64,000 bases of DNA. Origin: Listeria grayi DSM 20601. GTDB taxonomy: Bacteria > Bacillota > Bacilli > Lactobacillales > Listeriaceae. A model generated the notes under the pieces. It made no database searches, had not been told where the DNA came from, and saw only the letters and a program-made list of their open reading frames with translations. The position numbers and the translations under genes were made by a program. Each line of letters opens with the position of its first letter. Within the stretch, counting starts at the first letter, position 1. The DNA lies in the NCBI RefSeq assembly GCF_000148995.1, contig NZ_GL538352.1, forward strand, positions 1,033,149 through 1,097,148. The letters are read 5' to 3'. Shown one piece after another: positions 11,244 to 20,670 of the stretch.

Positions 11244-13835
11244 TTTGTCCCCTTCCTCCCTCTTTTCCGTCAATGGAAAGTCTAGGACCATTTGATTTTT
11301 AGTGAGTGGACGCTTTTTACCTACTAAAATCATTAGCTGTAGCATTGTAAAGGCGATCGAGCTGCGTTTACGGAAGGCTACAAATTTTTGATCCCATGTG
11401 GTAACATATTTCGCTTTAAATTTACGAATCCCTTTAAAACCATAAAAGCCTTGGCTATATCGATATACCAGTCCAGCCAAGCGTTCACCAAGAAAAGCAA
11501 ATTTGGATTCGCCAACATTAGCAAGTGGGGCCATGCCGGTATTGAAGCTTTGATAGCCCTGCTCTTTAGCGCGTTCAAACAAATGAATGAAAATATAGTC
11601 CATGATCCCAGACGGGGCAGCTTTTCCATAACGCATCAAGTCGATCGATGTCACTTCATCATTGTAATTAGGCATCATCGACACAAAAGCAATAATCTCT
11701 TGTTCGGCATCACGAACGATTCCGATTTCTGCCTGCTGCAAATAATAAGGATCAAAAAATCCTAATGAGAACCCTTTTTCCATTCGCCCATCCAGCCATT
11801 CTTCTGAGATGATCTCCAATTTTTGCAGCAATGCATCGTCAAAAGGTGGTGCTAGCACTTCAAACTGGTAGCCCTCACGTTCAAAACGGTTCATCGTTGC
11901 CCGCTCACCTTTACGTTTTTTACCAGTCAGCGAAAAATTCTGAATGTCCACAAACCCTTCTTCTCCGAGCTTGATAAAGTCAAATCCATGGTCATGCAGG
12001 TAAGGAATCAGATTATTGCTCACCTCATAAAAGACCGCACGATAACCAAATCGATCTGCTTCCAATATTACCTCTTCGATCGCATCATCGAATTTGGATC
12101 TATCTCCAACCGGTTCCCCCATGATCACCATCTTATCTGCGATCAATCTAAAGATGAATAATACCTCTCCTTCTGCTGCCCAAAACAATAATTTATCGCG
12201 CAGAAAGACTGTATGGGTTACTTCATTTCCTTCATATTTTTCTAAATGCTCTCGCACCCGTGTGGCATCAAATGGAGAACCGATTTTTTCTTTGGAGGTC
12301 GTCAAATAGAGATAAATGATCACCAAACTGATCACAGCAATCATCACGCCGATAAATCCAACGATCCAAAGTCGTTCTGAGGTGATCTCCAAAAATTCCG
12401 GAATTGGCCTGCCATGATGCATCTTGGGTGAATTATAGATTCCGATCAACAAATAGCCTAATAAACAAGCTAGAAAAATAATCGAATCCTTGATGATCTT
12501 GCTCCATGTATAAACAAGTTTTTCACGGTAAAATTCATTTCTTGCTAAGAATACACATAAGAGCACGATTCCTAAGAAAATCGCTTGTTTCAAAGAGAAA
12601 ACTCGGAAAAGCGTATTGAAAATCGCACAACCGAGGACGATGATCGTTGCCAAATAAGCCTTTTTCGTTTTCCGTTCGATCCCGCGTGCAAGTCCGAGTA
12701 ACAAAAAGCCGAATGCAACGGTGGTGATTTGTGACATAAAGATAAAGCTGAACGGCAACAAGCGATATAAGAATGGTACATGGAAAATAAAATATGGCGC
12801 TGAGGCAGACAAAATCAGCATCAACCCGGCAAAGTATACAAAGATAACTAAAAATTGGTGCGCCACTTTCTGCAGAAATAGTAATGGCAGTCCCTCTAAA
12901 AATTGGTTGAATCGCGTACCTGCTTTTTGAACAAAAAACAACAATCCGGCCAGAAAAGGAATAATATAATAGAAGATCCGGTAAAACAACAGCCAAACAA
13001 CTGCAAACTCGCTGGAAACGCCTAAAACTTCCAGACCACTGATCATAACGATATCAAAGGCACCGATACCACCGGGCGTCATGGAGATGATTCCTGAGAA
13101 AGAAGCAATAATAAATAGTAAGAATAATTTCGTATCATAGATCGGTATGTTCAAAAAGTAGCCGATCACAGCAAAACAAACAAATGCCATTCCCCATTCC
13201 AGTAAAGAAGCACCAATCAATGTCACTTCTCTACGCCAAGGTAAATCAACAAATAATGATTTGCTCTTCCATTTCATGACTGCAAAAACGATTGGAAAAT
13301 AAAGGCCACCTAGTAAAAGGATGATCCAATATTTTCGAAACGGGACAGCGAAGTCCGGGAACAACAGTAGAATAAAGCCGATTAAACTGTAGATGGAGAG
13401 GCCAGCTAATAAGAATAAGGCGATTTTCGAAATAGCAGCTAAAATCTGCTTGTGTGTCGCATTTTTCCCATAAAAACTAGCACGTAGCGAAGCGCCGAGT
13501 ACGCCACCAAAACCACCGATATTCGTAAATGTGTTGGTAATCCAACCGGAAGAAAAAATATGCATTTTCGAAAATTTTCCTGGTAGCAGTTGAACGATCA
13601 CAAAATCATACAGTAGCATCGGAGTAACTGAGATAAGTCCGATCAATGTCATCCAAAAAACACTCTCTGTCGATTGAGAGGTCAGATTTTGTTTTAGTTC
13701 ACCGTAATCGATATCGCTGAAAATTTTTACCACTTCAAATACAACAAAGACCAAAATGAATAGTATAAAAACAATCTTTACGATCGTCCCGTTTTTTTGA
13801 AACCATTCATAAAATTTTTTAAAGAGATTCTTCAT
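11241..13835 (-). CDS. mprF: Phosphatidylglycerol lysyltransferase/flippase MprF
   Basis: This 864-residue integral membrane enzyme transfers lysine from Lys-tRNA to phosphatidylglycerol and flips the product, giving resistance to cationic peptides. Residues 1 to about 530 contain many transmembrane helices (flippase plus synthase membrane core). The C-terminal 300 residues are the cytosolic DUF2156 synthase domain (for example FYEVSNNLIPYLHDHGFDFIKLGEE and FNTGMAPLANVGESKFAFLGERLAGLVYRYSQGF is the hallmark stretch at 11450-11550). The start ATG at 13835 has GAGGT 6 bases upstream. It is preceded by a VanZ-like gene on the same strand. Confidence 0.93.
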   Translation of the reverse strand: MKNLFKKFYEWFQKNGTIVKIVFILFILVFVVFEVVKIFSDIDYGELKQNLTSQSTESVFWMTLIGLISVTPMLLYDFVIVQLLPGKFSKMHIFSSGWITNTFTNIGGFGGVLGASLRASFYGKNATHKQILAAISKIALFLLAGLSIYSLIGFILLLFPDFAVPFRKYWIILLLGGLYFPIVFAVMKWKSKSLFVDLPWRREVTLIGASLLEWGMAFVCFAVIGYFLNIPIYDTKLFLLFIIASFSGIISMTPGGIGAFDIVMISGLEVLGVSSEFAVVWLLFYRIFYYIIPFLAGLLFFVQKAGTRFNQFLEGLPLLFLQKVAHQFLVIFVYFAGLMLILSASAPYFIFHVPFLYRLLPFSFIFMSQITTVAFGFLLLGLARGIERKTKKAYLATIIVLGCAIFNTLFRVFSLKQAIFLGIVLLCVFLARNEFYREKLVYTWSKIIKDSIIFLACLLGYLLIGIYNSPKMHHGRPIPEFLEITSERLWIVGFIGVMIAVISLVIIYLYLTTSKEKIGSPFDATRVREHLEKYEGNEVTHTVFLRDKLLFWAAEGEVLFIFRLIADKMVIMGEPVGDRSKFDDAIEEVILEADRFGYRAVFYEVSNNLIPYLHDHGFDFIKLGEEGFVDIQNFSLTGKKRKGERATMNRFEREGYQFEVLAPPFDDALLQKLEIISEEWLDGRMEKGFSLGFFDPYYLQQAEIGIVRDAEQEIIAFVSMMPNYNDEVTSIDLMRYGKAAPSGIMDYIFIHLFERAKEQGYQSFNTGMAPLANVGESKFAFLGERLAGLVYRYSQGFYGFKGIRKFKAKYVTTWDQKFVAFRKRSSIAFTMLQLMILVGKKRPLTKNQMVLDFPLTEKREEGDK

Positions 13836-13871
13836 TTTTCTACCTCGCATTTCGTCTGTTTGTCTTTTTAT

Positions 13872-14555
13872 CTATTTGCGCCCCATCCGCTTACGCACTT
13901 TCGGGATAAGATAAGCAGCGAGAATGCCAAGCAGCCCGCTGCAGCTGTTTAGAATAATGTCATCAATATCTGCGGAACGATGGCTATTAGCTGGCATTAG
14001 CTGATACATCGAAGCAAATGTCGTTTGCAAGAATTGGATACATTCGATCCCAATTGCTACTGCTACGATCCAAAGAAAAGTTTTGCCCGCTTTTTTTGTC
14101 AATTGAAAATACAGCAGGAAAAATGCCAATGGTGCGAGCATCAAGATATTGCCAATCACTTGGATCGTGACCGAAAAATTCGGATCGATCTGGTTGAAGG
14201 TTGCTTCGATCGTTGCAAACGGTACAAGATTGATAGATTGGAACTGCAGATGAGGATGTCCCGTCAGCTGCCCTTTGATAAAATTGCCGATGTATAAATA
14301 AGTGACCAAATAATGTAAGATCATCAAATATAAGCTGAAAACAAAAAACCAAATAATATCTAAAAATTGCTTGATATTGGCTTTTCTTGCGATCAGTAAA
14401 ATGATAATAAAAAGAATCAAGCTATTACTCAATGCATTGATCTGATCAGCGGAAGTACCTAATTGTTTTGCTAAATAATAATCGTAAATAAAATAAAGAA
14501 CGGGCAGTATCAATGCACCGTATTTCCACGTTTGAAGTTTCATCGTTTTTCCCAT
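13872..14555 (-). CDS. VanZ-like family membrane protein
   Basis: This is a protein of about 227 residues with roughly five to six membrane helices. The conserved VanZ core is INLVPFATI and a late CIQFLQTTF...RSADIDDIILNSCSGLLGILAAYL segment. The founding member VanZ gives low-level teicoplanin resistance; most relatives are uncharacterised. It lies 36 bases upstream of mprF on the same strand, so the two envelope genes may be co-transcribed. The start is uncertain: ATG at 14555 and ATG at 14543 both lack a strong SD. Confidence 0.78.
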   Translation of the reverse strand: MGKTMKLQTWKYGALILPVLYFIYDYYLAKQLGTSADQINALSNSLILFIIILLIARKANIKQFLDIIWFFVFSLYLMILHYLVTYLYIGNFIKGQLTGHPHLQFQSINLVPFATIEATFNQIDPNFSVTIQVIGNILMLAPLAFFLLYFQLTKKAGKTFLWIVAVAIGIECIQFLQTTFASMYQLMPANSHRSADIDDIILNSCSGLLGILAAYLIPKVRKRMGRK

Positions 14556-14711
14556 ACTTTCTTGGTTAATCTGCTTTGTGTTTATTATCAAGTTTAGCAA
14601 AAATATTTTTGAAAAGAAAGTAAATCTTTTGCAATATGTAAGTCGGTACTCTTCTATAATTGGCTTTTAGCTCATAAAATGCTATTATTTTTTTAGAATG
14701 GAGCGAAGAAA

Positions 14712-15677
14712 ATGAAAGAATTGATGCAATTACTGAAAAAAGGGAATAAATCCGCATTATTAGCGGCAGTTGTTAATGCGGTGGTTTCGCTAGTTAAAGG
14801 AGTGACTTTCTTTTTTACTGGAAACGTTGCTATGTTTGCGGAAACGCTGCATAGCCTTGGTGATGCGGCGAACCAACTCTTTGTGTTTACTGGATCGGCA
14901 TTGAGCAAAAAACGGCCTACCCGTCGTTTTCCGAATGGCTTTGGGCGCCTCGTCAACTTAGTGCTGCTTGGTGCAGTCATCGTAGTTGGGATCATGGCTT
15001 ACGAAACTATTAAAGAAGGATTTTCCCATATCTTTGAGCCGAATGAATCTACTGGATTTTGGCTGAATGTCATCGTGCTACTAGGATGTACGCTATTAGA
15101 ATCTACGGTATTGATCAAAGCTATGCATGAGATCACGGAACATGCTGGGATCGAATCAAAGGGACTTAGCCTGTTTACGGATAGTCTGAAACATTTCAAG
15201 ACCGCAAGCGGACCGACGAAACTCGTATTCCTAGAGGATTCTGTCGCAACAGGCGGTGGACTGTTGGCAGTCATTTCGATTTTCATTTCCCACTATACGC
15301 CGTTTCATCAAGCAGAAGGAATCGCTTCGATTTTGATCGGGATCTTGATGTTCTTGGTAGTTGGACGCGTTTTCCTTGATAATGCGGCCGGTGTTATCGG
15401 CGAATCGGATGAAAGCATGTACTTGAAAATCGGGCAATTAGCGATGAATGATCCAGATGTGCGGGATATTGAGAAATTGACGGTCATCAAAGAAGGCGAC
15501 CATTTTCATGTCGCGATCGAGATCGAGTTGGATGCATCGCTGACTATAGCCGAAGCAGATGATATCAAAGATCGTTTGGAAGAAGCAATTTTGAATGAGC
15601 AAGGTGTTCAGGATGTAAGTGTTTCTTTCGATGAAGATGATTCCATTCCAGATTGGGATTATGGAGATGGCAGATAA
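14712..15677 (+). CDS. Cation diffusion facilitator (CDF) family transporter
   Basis: This 321-residue CDF-type metal exporter has an N-terminal block of membrane helices with the signature GNVAMFAETLHSLGDAANQ; His and Asp in such helices bind the transported divalent cation. A C-terminal cytosolic ZT-dimer domain follows (ESMYLKIGQLAMNDPDVRDIEKLTVIKEGDHFHVAIEIELD). The ion cannot be predicted from this alone. The convergent neighbour is a manganese-type importer operon, so export and import of divalent metals are encoded side by side. Confidence 0.85.
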   Translation: MKELMQLLKKGNKSALLAAVVNAVVSLVKGVTFFFTGNVAMFAETLHSLGDAANQLFVFTGSALSKKRPTRRFPNGFGRLVNLVLLGAVIVVGIMAYETIKEGFSHIFEPNESTGFWLNVIVLLGCTLLESTVLIKAMHEITEHAGIESKGLSLFTDSLKHFKTASGPTKLVFLEDSVATGGGLLAVISIFISHYTPFHQAEGIASILIGILMFLVVGRVFLDNAAGVIGESDESMYLKIGQLAMNDPDVRDIEKLTVIKEGDHFHVAIEIELDASLTIAEADDIKDRLEEAILNEQGVQDVSVSFDEDDSIPDWDYGDGR

Positions 15678-15708
15678 AAAACCAAGGCGCAATGCCTTGG
15701 CTTTTTTA
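15678..15708. terminator. Bidirectional terminator
   Basis: The stem CCAAGGC/gcaat/GCCTTGG is flanked by A's and T's. It is shared by the convergent CDF gene and the metal ABC operon. Confidence 0.9.
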
Positions 15709-16638
15709 TTGGGACAAGCCTTCGTAAATTTTGTCTAGATTCCACTTCATCATCGCATAATAACTGTCACCATTTTCACCTTTTTTAGCAATAGAATCTG
15801 TAAAGATTTTTGCATAGATCGGAATATCCGTATCTCGAGAAACAGATTTCATCGGACGTTCATCGACGCTGCTTTCCACAAATAATGCTGGTACATCTGT
15901 CTTTTTCAACTTGTCGACAAGGTCTTTGATTTGATCCGGAGTTCCCTCTTCTTCTGTATTTATCTCCCAAATATAAGCAGATGGGATACCGTATGCTTTC
16001 GAGAAATATTTAAAACAGCCTTCACTCGTGACAATCATTTTTTTCGCTTTAGGAATCGAATGGAACTTCTGTTTTGCTTCTTTATCCAATTTTTGCAATT
16101 TCGCTACATATTTGTGTAGATTCTCTTGATAGAAGGCTTTATTTTTTTCATCTTTTGCGGAAAGTTGTTTTTCGATGTTTTTTGCGAAAATAATGCCGTT
16201 TTCGATATTCAGCCAAGCATGTGGATCTTCTTTACCTTGTTTTTTTTTGCCTTCTAAATGAATGACAGCAACACCGTCGCTAACTGCAAAATAATCACGA
16301 TCCGGTTTTTTATCTGCATTTTTCATTAATTTAGTAAACCAAGCATTGCCACCCGTTTCTAAATTGATCCCGTTGTAAAAGATTATATCTGCATGGGTGG
16401 ACTGACGCACATCATTTGGAAGTGGTTCATATTCATGCGGATCTTTTCCTACGGGAACGATGCTGTGCAGATTGATTTTATCTTTGCCGATTTGTTTGGT
16501 GATGTCAGCAATGATCGAGTTGGTTGCGACGACATTTAGTTTGCCATTCTCCTTTTTGGGAGCGGCGTTATTTCCACATGCAGTAATGATAAAAACGGCA
16601 GCGATGAGTATTAGTGCGAGTCCATGATATTTTTTCAT
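15706..16638 (-). CDS. Manganese-type ABC transporter, metal-binding lipoprotein
   Basis: This is a 310-residue cluster A-I solute-binding lipoprotein. The signal peptide ends in the lipobox ITAC with lipidated Cys21. Metal ligands expected from PsaA/MntC are all present: His in DPHEYEP, His in EDPHAWLN, Glu in [11 protein letters not shown] and Asp in IFTDSIA. There is no His-rich loop of the zinc-specific type, and the C-terminal half closely resembles streptococcal PsaA/MtsA, so Mn(II) is the likely ligand. The start at 16638 has GAGGGG upstream, and ATGA overlaps the permease stop. It is the last gene of a three-gene operon. Confidence 0.9.
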   Translation of the reverse strand: MKKYHGLALILIAAVFIITACGNNAAPKKENGKLNVVATNSIIADITKQIGKDKINLHSIVPVGKDPHEYEPLPNDVRQSTHADIIFYNGINLETGGNAWFTKLMKNADKKPDRDYFAVSDGVAVIHLEGKKKQGKEDPHAWLNIENGIIFAKNIEKQLSAKDEKNKAFYQENLHKYVAKLQKLDKEAKQKFHSIPKAKKMIVTSEGCFKYFSKAYGIPSAYIWEINTEEEGTPDQIKDLVDKLKKTDVPALFVESSVDERPMKSVSRDTDIPIYAKIFTDSIAKKGENGDSYYAMMKWNLDKIYEGLSQ

Positions 16639-17483
16639 TTTGTTGCCCCTCTCTTCCATAATGTAGTGAATTTTTGCTTTGGTGAAATAAAGAAACTGAT
16701 TGTAAAGATGATAGCGGCAGTTAATACAATACAAGAGCCGACAGCAATATTGAAACGATAACCGATAAATAACCCTAGAACGGAAGATAATGCGCCTAAA
16801 CTTGCGGAAAGCAACATCATCTTTTTCAAACTATTGGTATATAAGTAAGCCGTTGCAGCCGGCGTGATCAGCATTGCCACGATCAAGATCGTCCCCACAC
16901 TTTGCATTGCTGCGACAGCTACCAATGTCAGTAAGACCATAAGTAAGTAGTGATAAAAAGAAACATTCATACCGACAGCCTTTGCCATCGCAGGATCAAA
17001 GGATGTCAGCAACAGTGGTTTGAAAAATAAAATGATGGTTATGATGACGATAACTGCAACGCCGATCGTCAGCCACTTATCGATATCTTGAACAGCAAGG
17101 ATATTTCCGAATAAAATGTGGAATAAGTCTGTAGAGCTGTTAGCTACACCAATCAATATGACACCGAGCGCCAAAAAAGAGCTGAATGTGATCCCGATAG
17201 CGGTCTCACCTTTGATCATGCTGTTGTTTTTTACATAAGTAATGATAATGGAGGCAAGTAAGCCGAAAAGAATTGCACCGATAAAGAAATTGATGCCAAG
17301 AATAAAGGAAATCGCAACGCCTGGCAACACCGCGTGAGAGATCGCATCGCCCATGAGTGACATCCCTCTAAGAATGATAAAACATCCGACTACTCCGGAA
17401 ACGATCCCGACCACTACAGCAGTGATCAAGGCATTTTGTAAAAAATGATATTCTTGGATCCCCCAGATAAATTCATTGATCAT
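16635..17483 (-). CDS. Manganese-type ABC transporter permease (ABC-3 family)
   Basis: This is a 282-residue polytopic protein of the metal ABC-3 permease family with about eight hydrophobic helices. Characteristic stretches are [25 protein letters not shown] near the N-terminus and the [20 protein letters not shown] helix. It forms the membrane channel for the upstream ATPase and downstream lipoprotein. It starts one base after the ATPase stop and overlaps the lipoprotein by 4 bases. Confidence 0.9.
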   Translation of the reverse strand: MINEFIWGIQEYHFLQNALITAVVVGIVSGVVGCFIILRGMSLMGDAISHAVLPGVAISFILGINFFIGAILFGLLASIIITYVKNNSMIKGETAIGITFSSFLALGVILIGVANSSTDLFHILFGNILAVQDIDKWLTIGVAVIVIITIILFFKPLLLTSFDPAMAKAVGMNVSFYHYLLMVLLTLVAVAAMQSVGTILIVAMLITPAATAYLYTNSLKKMMLLSASLGALSSVLGLFIGYRFNIAVGSCIVLTAAIIFTISFFISPKQKFTTLWKRGATK

Positions 17484-17484
17484 G

Positions 17485-18192
17485 TCAAAACTCCCCTTTC
17501 GTCAACACGCTGCTTCCATAAGCATCATGGAGGTTTTCTGGTGTAAAAATTTCCATTGTTGGTCCAAAGGCAATTCGCTTTTTATTAAGTATTAACAGAT
17601 GATCAAAATAATGATTTACCTTACTCAGATCGTGATGCACAATCAAGATCAGCTTGCCTTCCTGCTTTAGTTGGCGCAAGATCGCCATAATGATTTTCTC
17701 GCTTGCCATGTCGATGCCGACAAATGGTTCATCCAACAAAAAAATATCCGCATCCTGAGCAAGTGCTCGTGCTAATAATACGCGTTGAAACTGACCATCG
17801 GATAACTCGCCGATTTGTCTCTCCTTATAGTACGTCATTTCTACAGCTGCCAAAACTTGAGCAACCTTTCTTTTATCGGCTTTCTTCACTCGCCCAAAAC
17901 GTTTTAGGCGTGGATAGATGCCTAGCTCCACGCATTCCGCAACTTTAATGGGGAATGTGTAGTCGATCTGGCTTTTCTGCTCCACATACGCCACATTGGC
18001 TAAATGCTGGATCAGTGAAGATTTCCCTTGATGCGGGATCATATTCAACATCGCTTTGAATAAAGTGGATTTTCCCGCCCCATTTGGACCAATGATCCCG
18101 ACAATACTTGGTTTATCGATGGCGAAAGTAACGTCTTTGATCGCATATTCCACTGCATCGTAAGAAACAGTTAGATTTTTCACTGCTAACAT
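17485..18192 (-). CDS. Manganese-type ABC transporter ATP-binding protein
   Basis: This 235-residue ATPase has Walker A GPNGAGKST, signature LSDGQFQRVLLARAL (LSDGQ in place of the usual LSGGQ), Walker B IFLLDEPFVGID and the switch His in LIVHHDL. It energises the metal importer. The ATG at 18192 has AAAGGGG upstream; the longer frame to 18258 runs through the operator region and is rejected. It is the first gene of the operon. Confidence 0.9.
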   Translation of the reverse strand: MLAVKNLTVSYDAVEYAIKDVTFAIDKPSIVGIIGPNGAGKSTLFKAMLNMIPHQGKSSLIQHLANVAYVEQKSQIDYTFPIKVAECVELGIYPRLKRFGRVKKADKRKVAQVLAAVEMTYYKERQIGELSDGQFQRVLLARALAQDADIFLLDEPFVGIDMASEKIIMAILRQLKQEGKLILIVHHDLSKVNHYFDHLLILNKKRIAFGPTMEIFTPENLHDAYGSSVLTKGEF

Positions 18193-18203
18193 AGCACCCC
18201 TTC

Positions 18204-18237
18204 TTTCCTTAGAGAAAATAAGTTTCCTTAGGGAAAA
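18204..18237 (-). promoter_or_regulatory. Tandem MntR-like operators
   Basis: Two copies of a dyad, TTTCCTTAGAGAAAA (18204-18218) and TTTCCTTAGGGAAAA (18223-18237), start exactly 19 bases apart, between the promoter and the ATPase start codon. On the gene strand the second reads TTTTCCCTAAGGAAA, close to the operators I recall for B. subtilis MntR. Binding here would block transcription of the importer when Mn is abundant. Confidence 0.6.
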
Positions 18238-18248
18238 TTTATAAGGAT

Positions 18249-18277
18249 ATGCTAACAATAATGAGAATGAATGTCAA
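18249..18277 (-). promoter_or_regulatory. Metal importer promoter with overlapping Fur-like box
   Basis: On the minus strand TTGACA (18272-18277), a 17-base spacer and TAGCAT (18249-18254) form a promoter. The 19-mer at 18257-18275 matches the classical Fur box (GATAATGATAATCATTATC) at 14 of 19 positions and covers the -35 and spacer. Confidence 0.45.
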
Positions 18278-18285
18278 TCGTTAAC

Positions 18286-18323
18286 AAAAAAAACGTTCCT
18301 TTTTGAAGGAACGTTTTTTGATA
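18286..18323. terminator. Terminator after rlmD
   Basis: The perfect stem AAAACGTTCCTT/tttg/AAGGAACGTTTT has T's or A's on both sides. It lies immediately after the rlmD stop (minus strand). Confidence 0.9.
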
Positions 18324-18324
18324 C

Positions 18325-19698
18325 TTATCGTTTTTGCATTACAGTGACTGTCTCCACATGTGCCGTTTGCGGAAACATATCCACCGGCTGAATGGAATTT
18401 ATCTGATATTCTTTCGAAAATAACGCCAGATCTCTTGCCAATGTCGATGGATTACAAGATACATAGACGATCTGTTTCGGCGCGTAATCGAGCAGTGCGC
18501 GTATCAAGGATTGGTCACATCCAACTCGTGGCGGGTCTAAGATCACTGCATCTGCTTGGAAGCCCTCTTCTAGCCATTTCGGCAAGATCGTTTCTGCTTT
18601 TCCTACTTCATAATAACTGTTGGTCACTTGATTGAGTGCGGCATTATGTTTCGCATCTTCAATCGCTTCGGGAATAACGTCCATGCCTCTTACTTCGCGT
18701 ACTTGTCCGGCTAGCGACAAGCCGATCGTTCCTGCCCCGCAATACGCATCAATGATTCGTTCGGTACCACTCAGGTTTAGCGCACGCCGAACTTCGTTAT
18801 ATAGCTTTTCCGTTTGCACTGGATTGAGTTGAAAAAAAGCGCGGGCGGAAAGATCGTATTTCATTTCGCCTAATGCTTCCTGCATCGTTTCCTCGCCATC
18901 TAAGTGCATGGTTTCTTCACCGAAAATCAACGAAGACTTTTGCGTATTTACGTTCTGCATGATGGATATGATTTCCGGGTGTTTTTGCTTGATGATTTCT
19001 AAAAGTGCCCGTTTTTTCGGTAATTTTTTACTATTAGTGATCAGCACCAGTTGAGATTGACCTGTTTTGAAGCCAGTTCGAACCACGATCGTCCTTACAA
19101 TCCCACTGTTTTGCTTCTCATTATAAATGGGGATATTTAATTCTTGCAGAGCTTCCTTGACGGTATTCGTGATCGCAACAGTAGCCGGGTCTTGTACCAG
19201 ACAGTCATCGATGGGGACTAAGTCATGAGAATTAGCGCTGTACAATCCCGCCACCACATTTCCATCCTCAGAATATCTAGTTTGAAACTGGCTCTTATTT
19301 CGATAGCGGAAAGGCTCATCCATGCCAATTACGTCTTTGATCGGTAATTTGCCGATGTTGAATTTCGTATGCTTTTCGAGTGCTTGAATCAAGATGTCAC
19401 GTTTCAGTTCTAATTGTGCCTGATAGGAGATATGCTGCAATTGACAGCCCCCGCATGCTTCATATACTGGACAAGGCGGTTTGACCCGATTAGGAGAAGG
19501 GATGCGGATCTTCTTGATTTCTGCTTCTGTATAGCGTGGGGCTATTCTTTTCGCTTCCACCACCACTTCTTCTCCTGTGATCGCTCCGGGCACAAATACG
19601 ATCGCCCGTTTATAATAACCGATTCCTTCTCCATTTATCCCCATTCTTCTAATCGTGAGCGGGAAGCGTTGTCCTTCTTGGACAGGGTTTGTCTTCAT
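18325..19698 (-). CDS. rlmD: 23S rRNA (uracil-5-)-methyltransferase RlmD/RlmCD type
   Basis: This 457-residue SAM-dependent RumA-family methylase acts on uridines of 23S rRNA. The N-terminal TRAM domain carries RMGINGEGIGYY. An iron-sulfur cysteine cluster CPVYEACGGCQLQHI follows, then the SAM-binding motif DAYCGAGTIGLSLAG and the catalytic CNPSTLARDL. In Gram-positives a single enzyme often modifies both U747 and U1939 (RlmCD), so dual specificity is possible. It has its own terminator. Confidence 0.9.
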   Translation of the reverse strand: MKTNPVQEGQRFPLTIRRMGINGEGIGYYKRAIVFVPGAITGEEVVVEAKRIAPRYTEAEIKKIRIPSPNRVKPPCPVYEACGGCQLQHISYQAQLELKRDILIQALEKHTKFNIGKLPIKDVIGMDEPFRYRNKSQFQTRYSEDGNVVAGLYSANSHDLVPIDDCLVQDPATVAITNTVKEALQELNIPIYNEKQNSGIVRTIVVRTGFKTGQSQLVLITNSKKLPKKRALLEIIKQKHPEIISIMQNVNTQKSSLIFGEETMHLDGEETMQEALGEMKYDLSARAFFQLNPVQTEKLYNEVRRALNLSGTERIIDAYCGAGTIGLSLAGQVREVRGMDVIPEAIEDAKHNAALNQVTNSYYEVGKAETILPKWLEEGFQADAVILDPPRVGCDQSLIRALLDYAPKQIVYVSCNPSTLARDLALFSKEYQINSIQPVDMFPQTAHVETVTVMQKR

Positions 19699-19713
19699 CC
19701 TTTTTCTCCTTTT

Positions 19714-20109
19714 TTATTCAGAAATGATTTCTACACTTTCCGTAATTTCGATGCTACCTTCTACAGAACGTGCCATGGAACAATGTTTCGGTACTAATTT
19801 CAATGCCTTGTCTAAACTAGTTGCATCAAGATCTGTTCCTGTTATTTTAAAATGGATATGGACAGCAGATATCCGGTTTGCTTCTTCCGGTACTTTTTCA
19901 GCCGTTGCCTCTAGCCATAGATCCGTATACGCCATTCTTTTTTTGCTTAGAATATTCCGGAATACGAGCGCACTGCATCCTGCTAAAGAAGCGATCATTA
20001 GATCGGATGGGCTGTGTCCATTGCCCTTATTATCAATAATAATGGTTTCTGCTGGAAGTTCTGTTTCAAAACCTTGTTCGGTCAACTTAATTTTTAATGG
20101 TTCACTCAT
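19714..20109 (-). CDS. OsmC/Ohr family peroxiredoxin-like protein
   Basis: This 131-residue protein has the OsmC-like pattern of two conserved cysteines: one in LAGCSALVF after SPSDLMIASL, the other in VPKHCSMARSV. OsmC/Ohr proteins reduce organic hydroperoxides with this Cys pair. The variant here is closer to the YhfA-like OsmC branch, whose substrate is less certain. It lies upstream of rlmD on the same strand. The long plus-strand frame across it is a shadow. Confidence 0.8.
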   Translation of the reverse strand: MSEPLKIKLTEQGFETELPAETIIIDNKGNGHSPSDLMIASLAGCSALVFRNILSKKRMAYTDLWLEATAEKVPEEANRISAVHIHFKITGTDLDATSLDKALKLVPKHCSMARSVEGSIEITESVEIISE

Positions 20110-20157
20110 GTCTTCGCCTTCTTTCTTTTACCATTGTACAAAAAAATTACGTTTTTG

Positions 20158-20173
20158 GCACTATTTTAGCCCA
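20158..20173 (+). repeat. Left attachment-site repeat
   Basis: GCACTATTTTAGCCCA is identical to 21598-21613, with 1440 bases between starts. It is interpreted as one half-site left by site-specific integration. Confidence 0.75.
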
Positions 20174-20292
20174 GAAGATATTGATATTATTTAAGTAAGC
20201 CTAGCAGAAACAAAAAGTCTTATATATCAACGTTTTATACATTAATAAATAGAGTCTTCAAAATCTATATAAATCTAATCAAATACTATTAT

Positions 20293-20311
20293 TAGGGGCA
20301 AACTAGGGGCA
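20293..20311 (+). repeat. Left pair of TAGGGGCA arm-type repeats
   Basis: TAGGGGCA occurs at 20293-20300 and 20304-20311 in the same orientation, 11 bases apart. The same octamer is paired at the right end. The rest of 20174-20361 is AT-rich and I see no gene in it. Confidence 0.6.
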
Positions 20312-20361
20312 TGAATGAAATTAAGACCTTTACAATTTTCAAAGTAGGGGTCTTTTAAATA

Positions 20362-20391
20362 TAAAAACCCCGCCGAAGCGAGGTGCTTATA
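20362..20391 (-). terminator. Terminator after the immunity gene
   Basis: On the minus strand the hairpin ACCTCGC/ttcg/GCGGGGT (one mismatch) is followed by TTTTTATA. It is a phage-style UUCG-loop terminator, just past the stop of the 82-residue gene. Confidence 0.85.
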
Positions 20392-20401
20392 TAATGTGAT
20401 C

Positions 20402-20650
20402 CTATAAAATCGTTTCAACTTCTATATCATTATTTGCAAGCAGCTCTATCCACGGTTTACCATCGATTTTGCTCTCCATAATTAGTTTATAATAATTTTT
20501 TTCAGGCCCTACTTCCCAGCCATCATCTTTGCAAAAATAAAATCCTTCTTTAGCATGCAGGAAGATATATTTATCATCATTATAACTGAATTCGATTTCA
20601 CGTCCCGAATCAATAGCATCCAATAGTTCTTGATAGTCTTTTATATTCAT
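20402..20650 (-). CDS. Small acidic protein, probable immunity partner
   Basis: This 82-residue soluble protein is not recognised as a named family. It is clearly acidic (NNDIEVETIL tail, YNDDKY, CKDDGWEVGPEK), the opposite of its very basic neighbour. It starts 20 bases after the toxin-like gene on the same strand, with AAAAGGAGA before the ATG at 20650, and is followed by a terminator. Order (toxin then partner), small size and acidity fit a cytosolic immunity protein. This is inference from context. The longer frame to 20707 overlaps the toxin gene and lacks an SD. Confidence 0.65.
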   Translation of the reverse strand: MNIKDYQELLDAIDSGREIEFSYNDDKYIFLHAKEGFYFCKDDGWEVGPEKNYYKLIMESKIDGKPWIELLANNDIEVETIL

Positions 20651-20670
20651 AATTAATCTTCTCCTTTTAT

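Noticed and set aside
12535-12996. 153-codon minus-strand frame inside mprF
   Set aside because: It is out of frame with mprF on the same strand, Cys/Tyr rich, and without an SD.
19655-20194. 179-codon plus-strand frame across the OsmC-like gene
   Set aside because: It is antisense to the OsmC-like gene and the rlmD start and has no recognisable domain.
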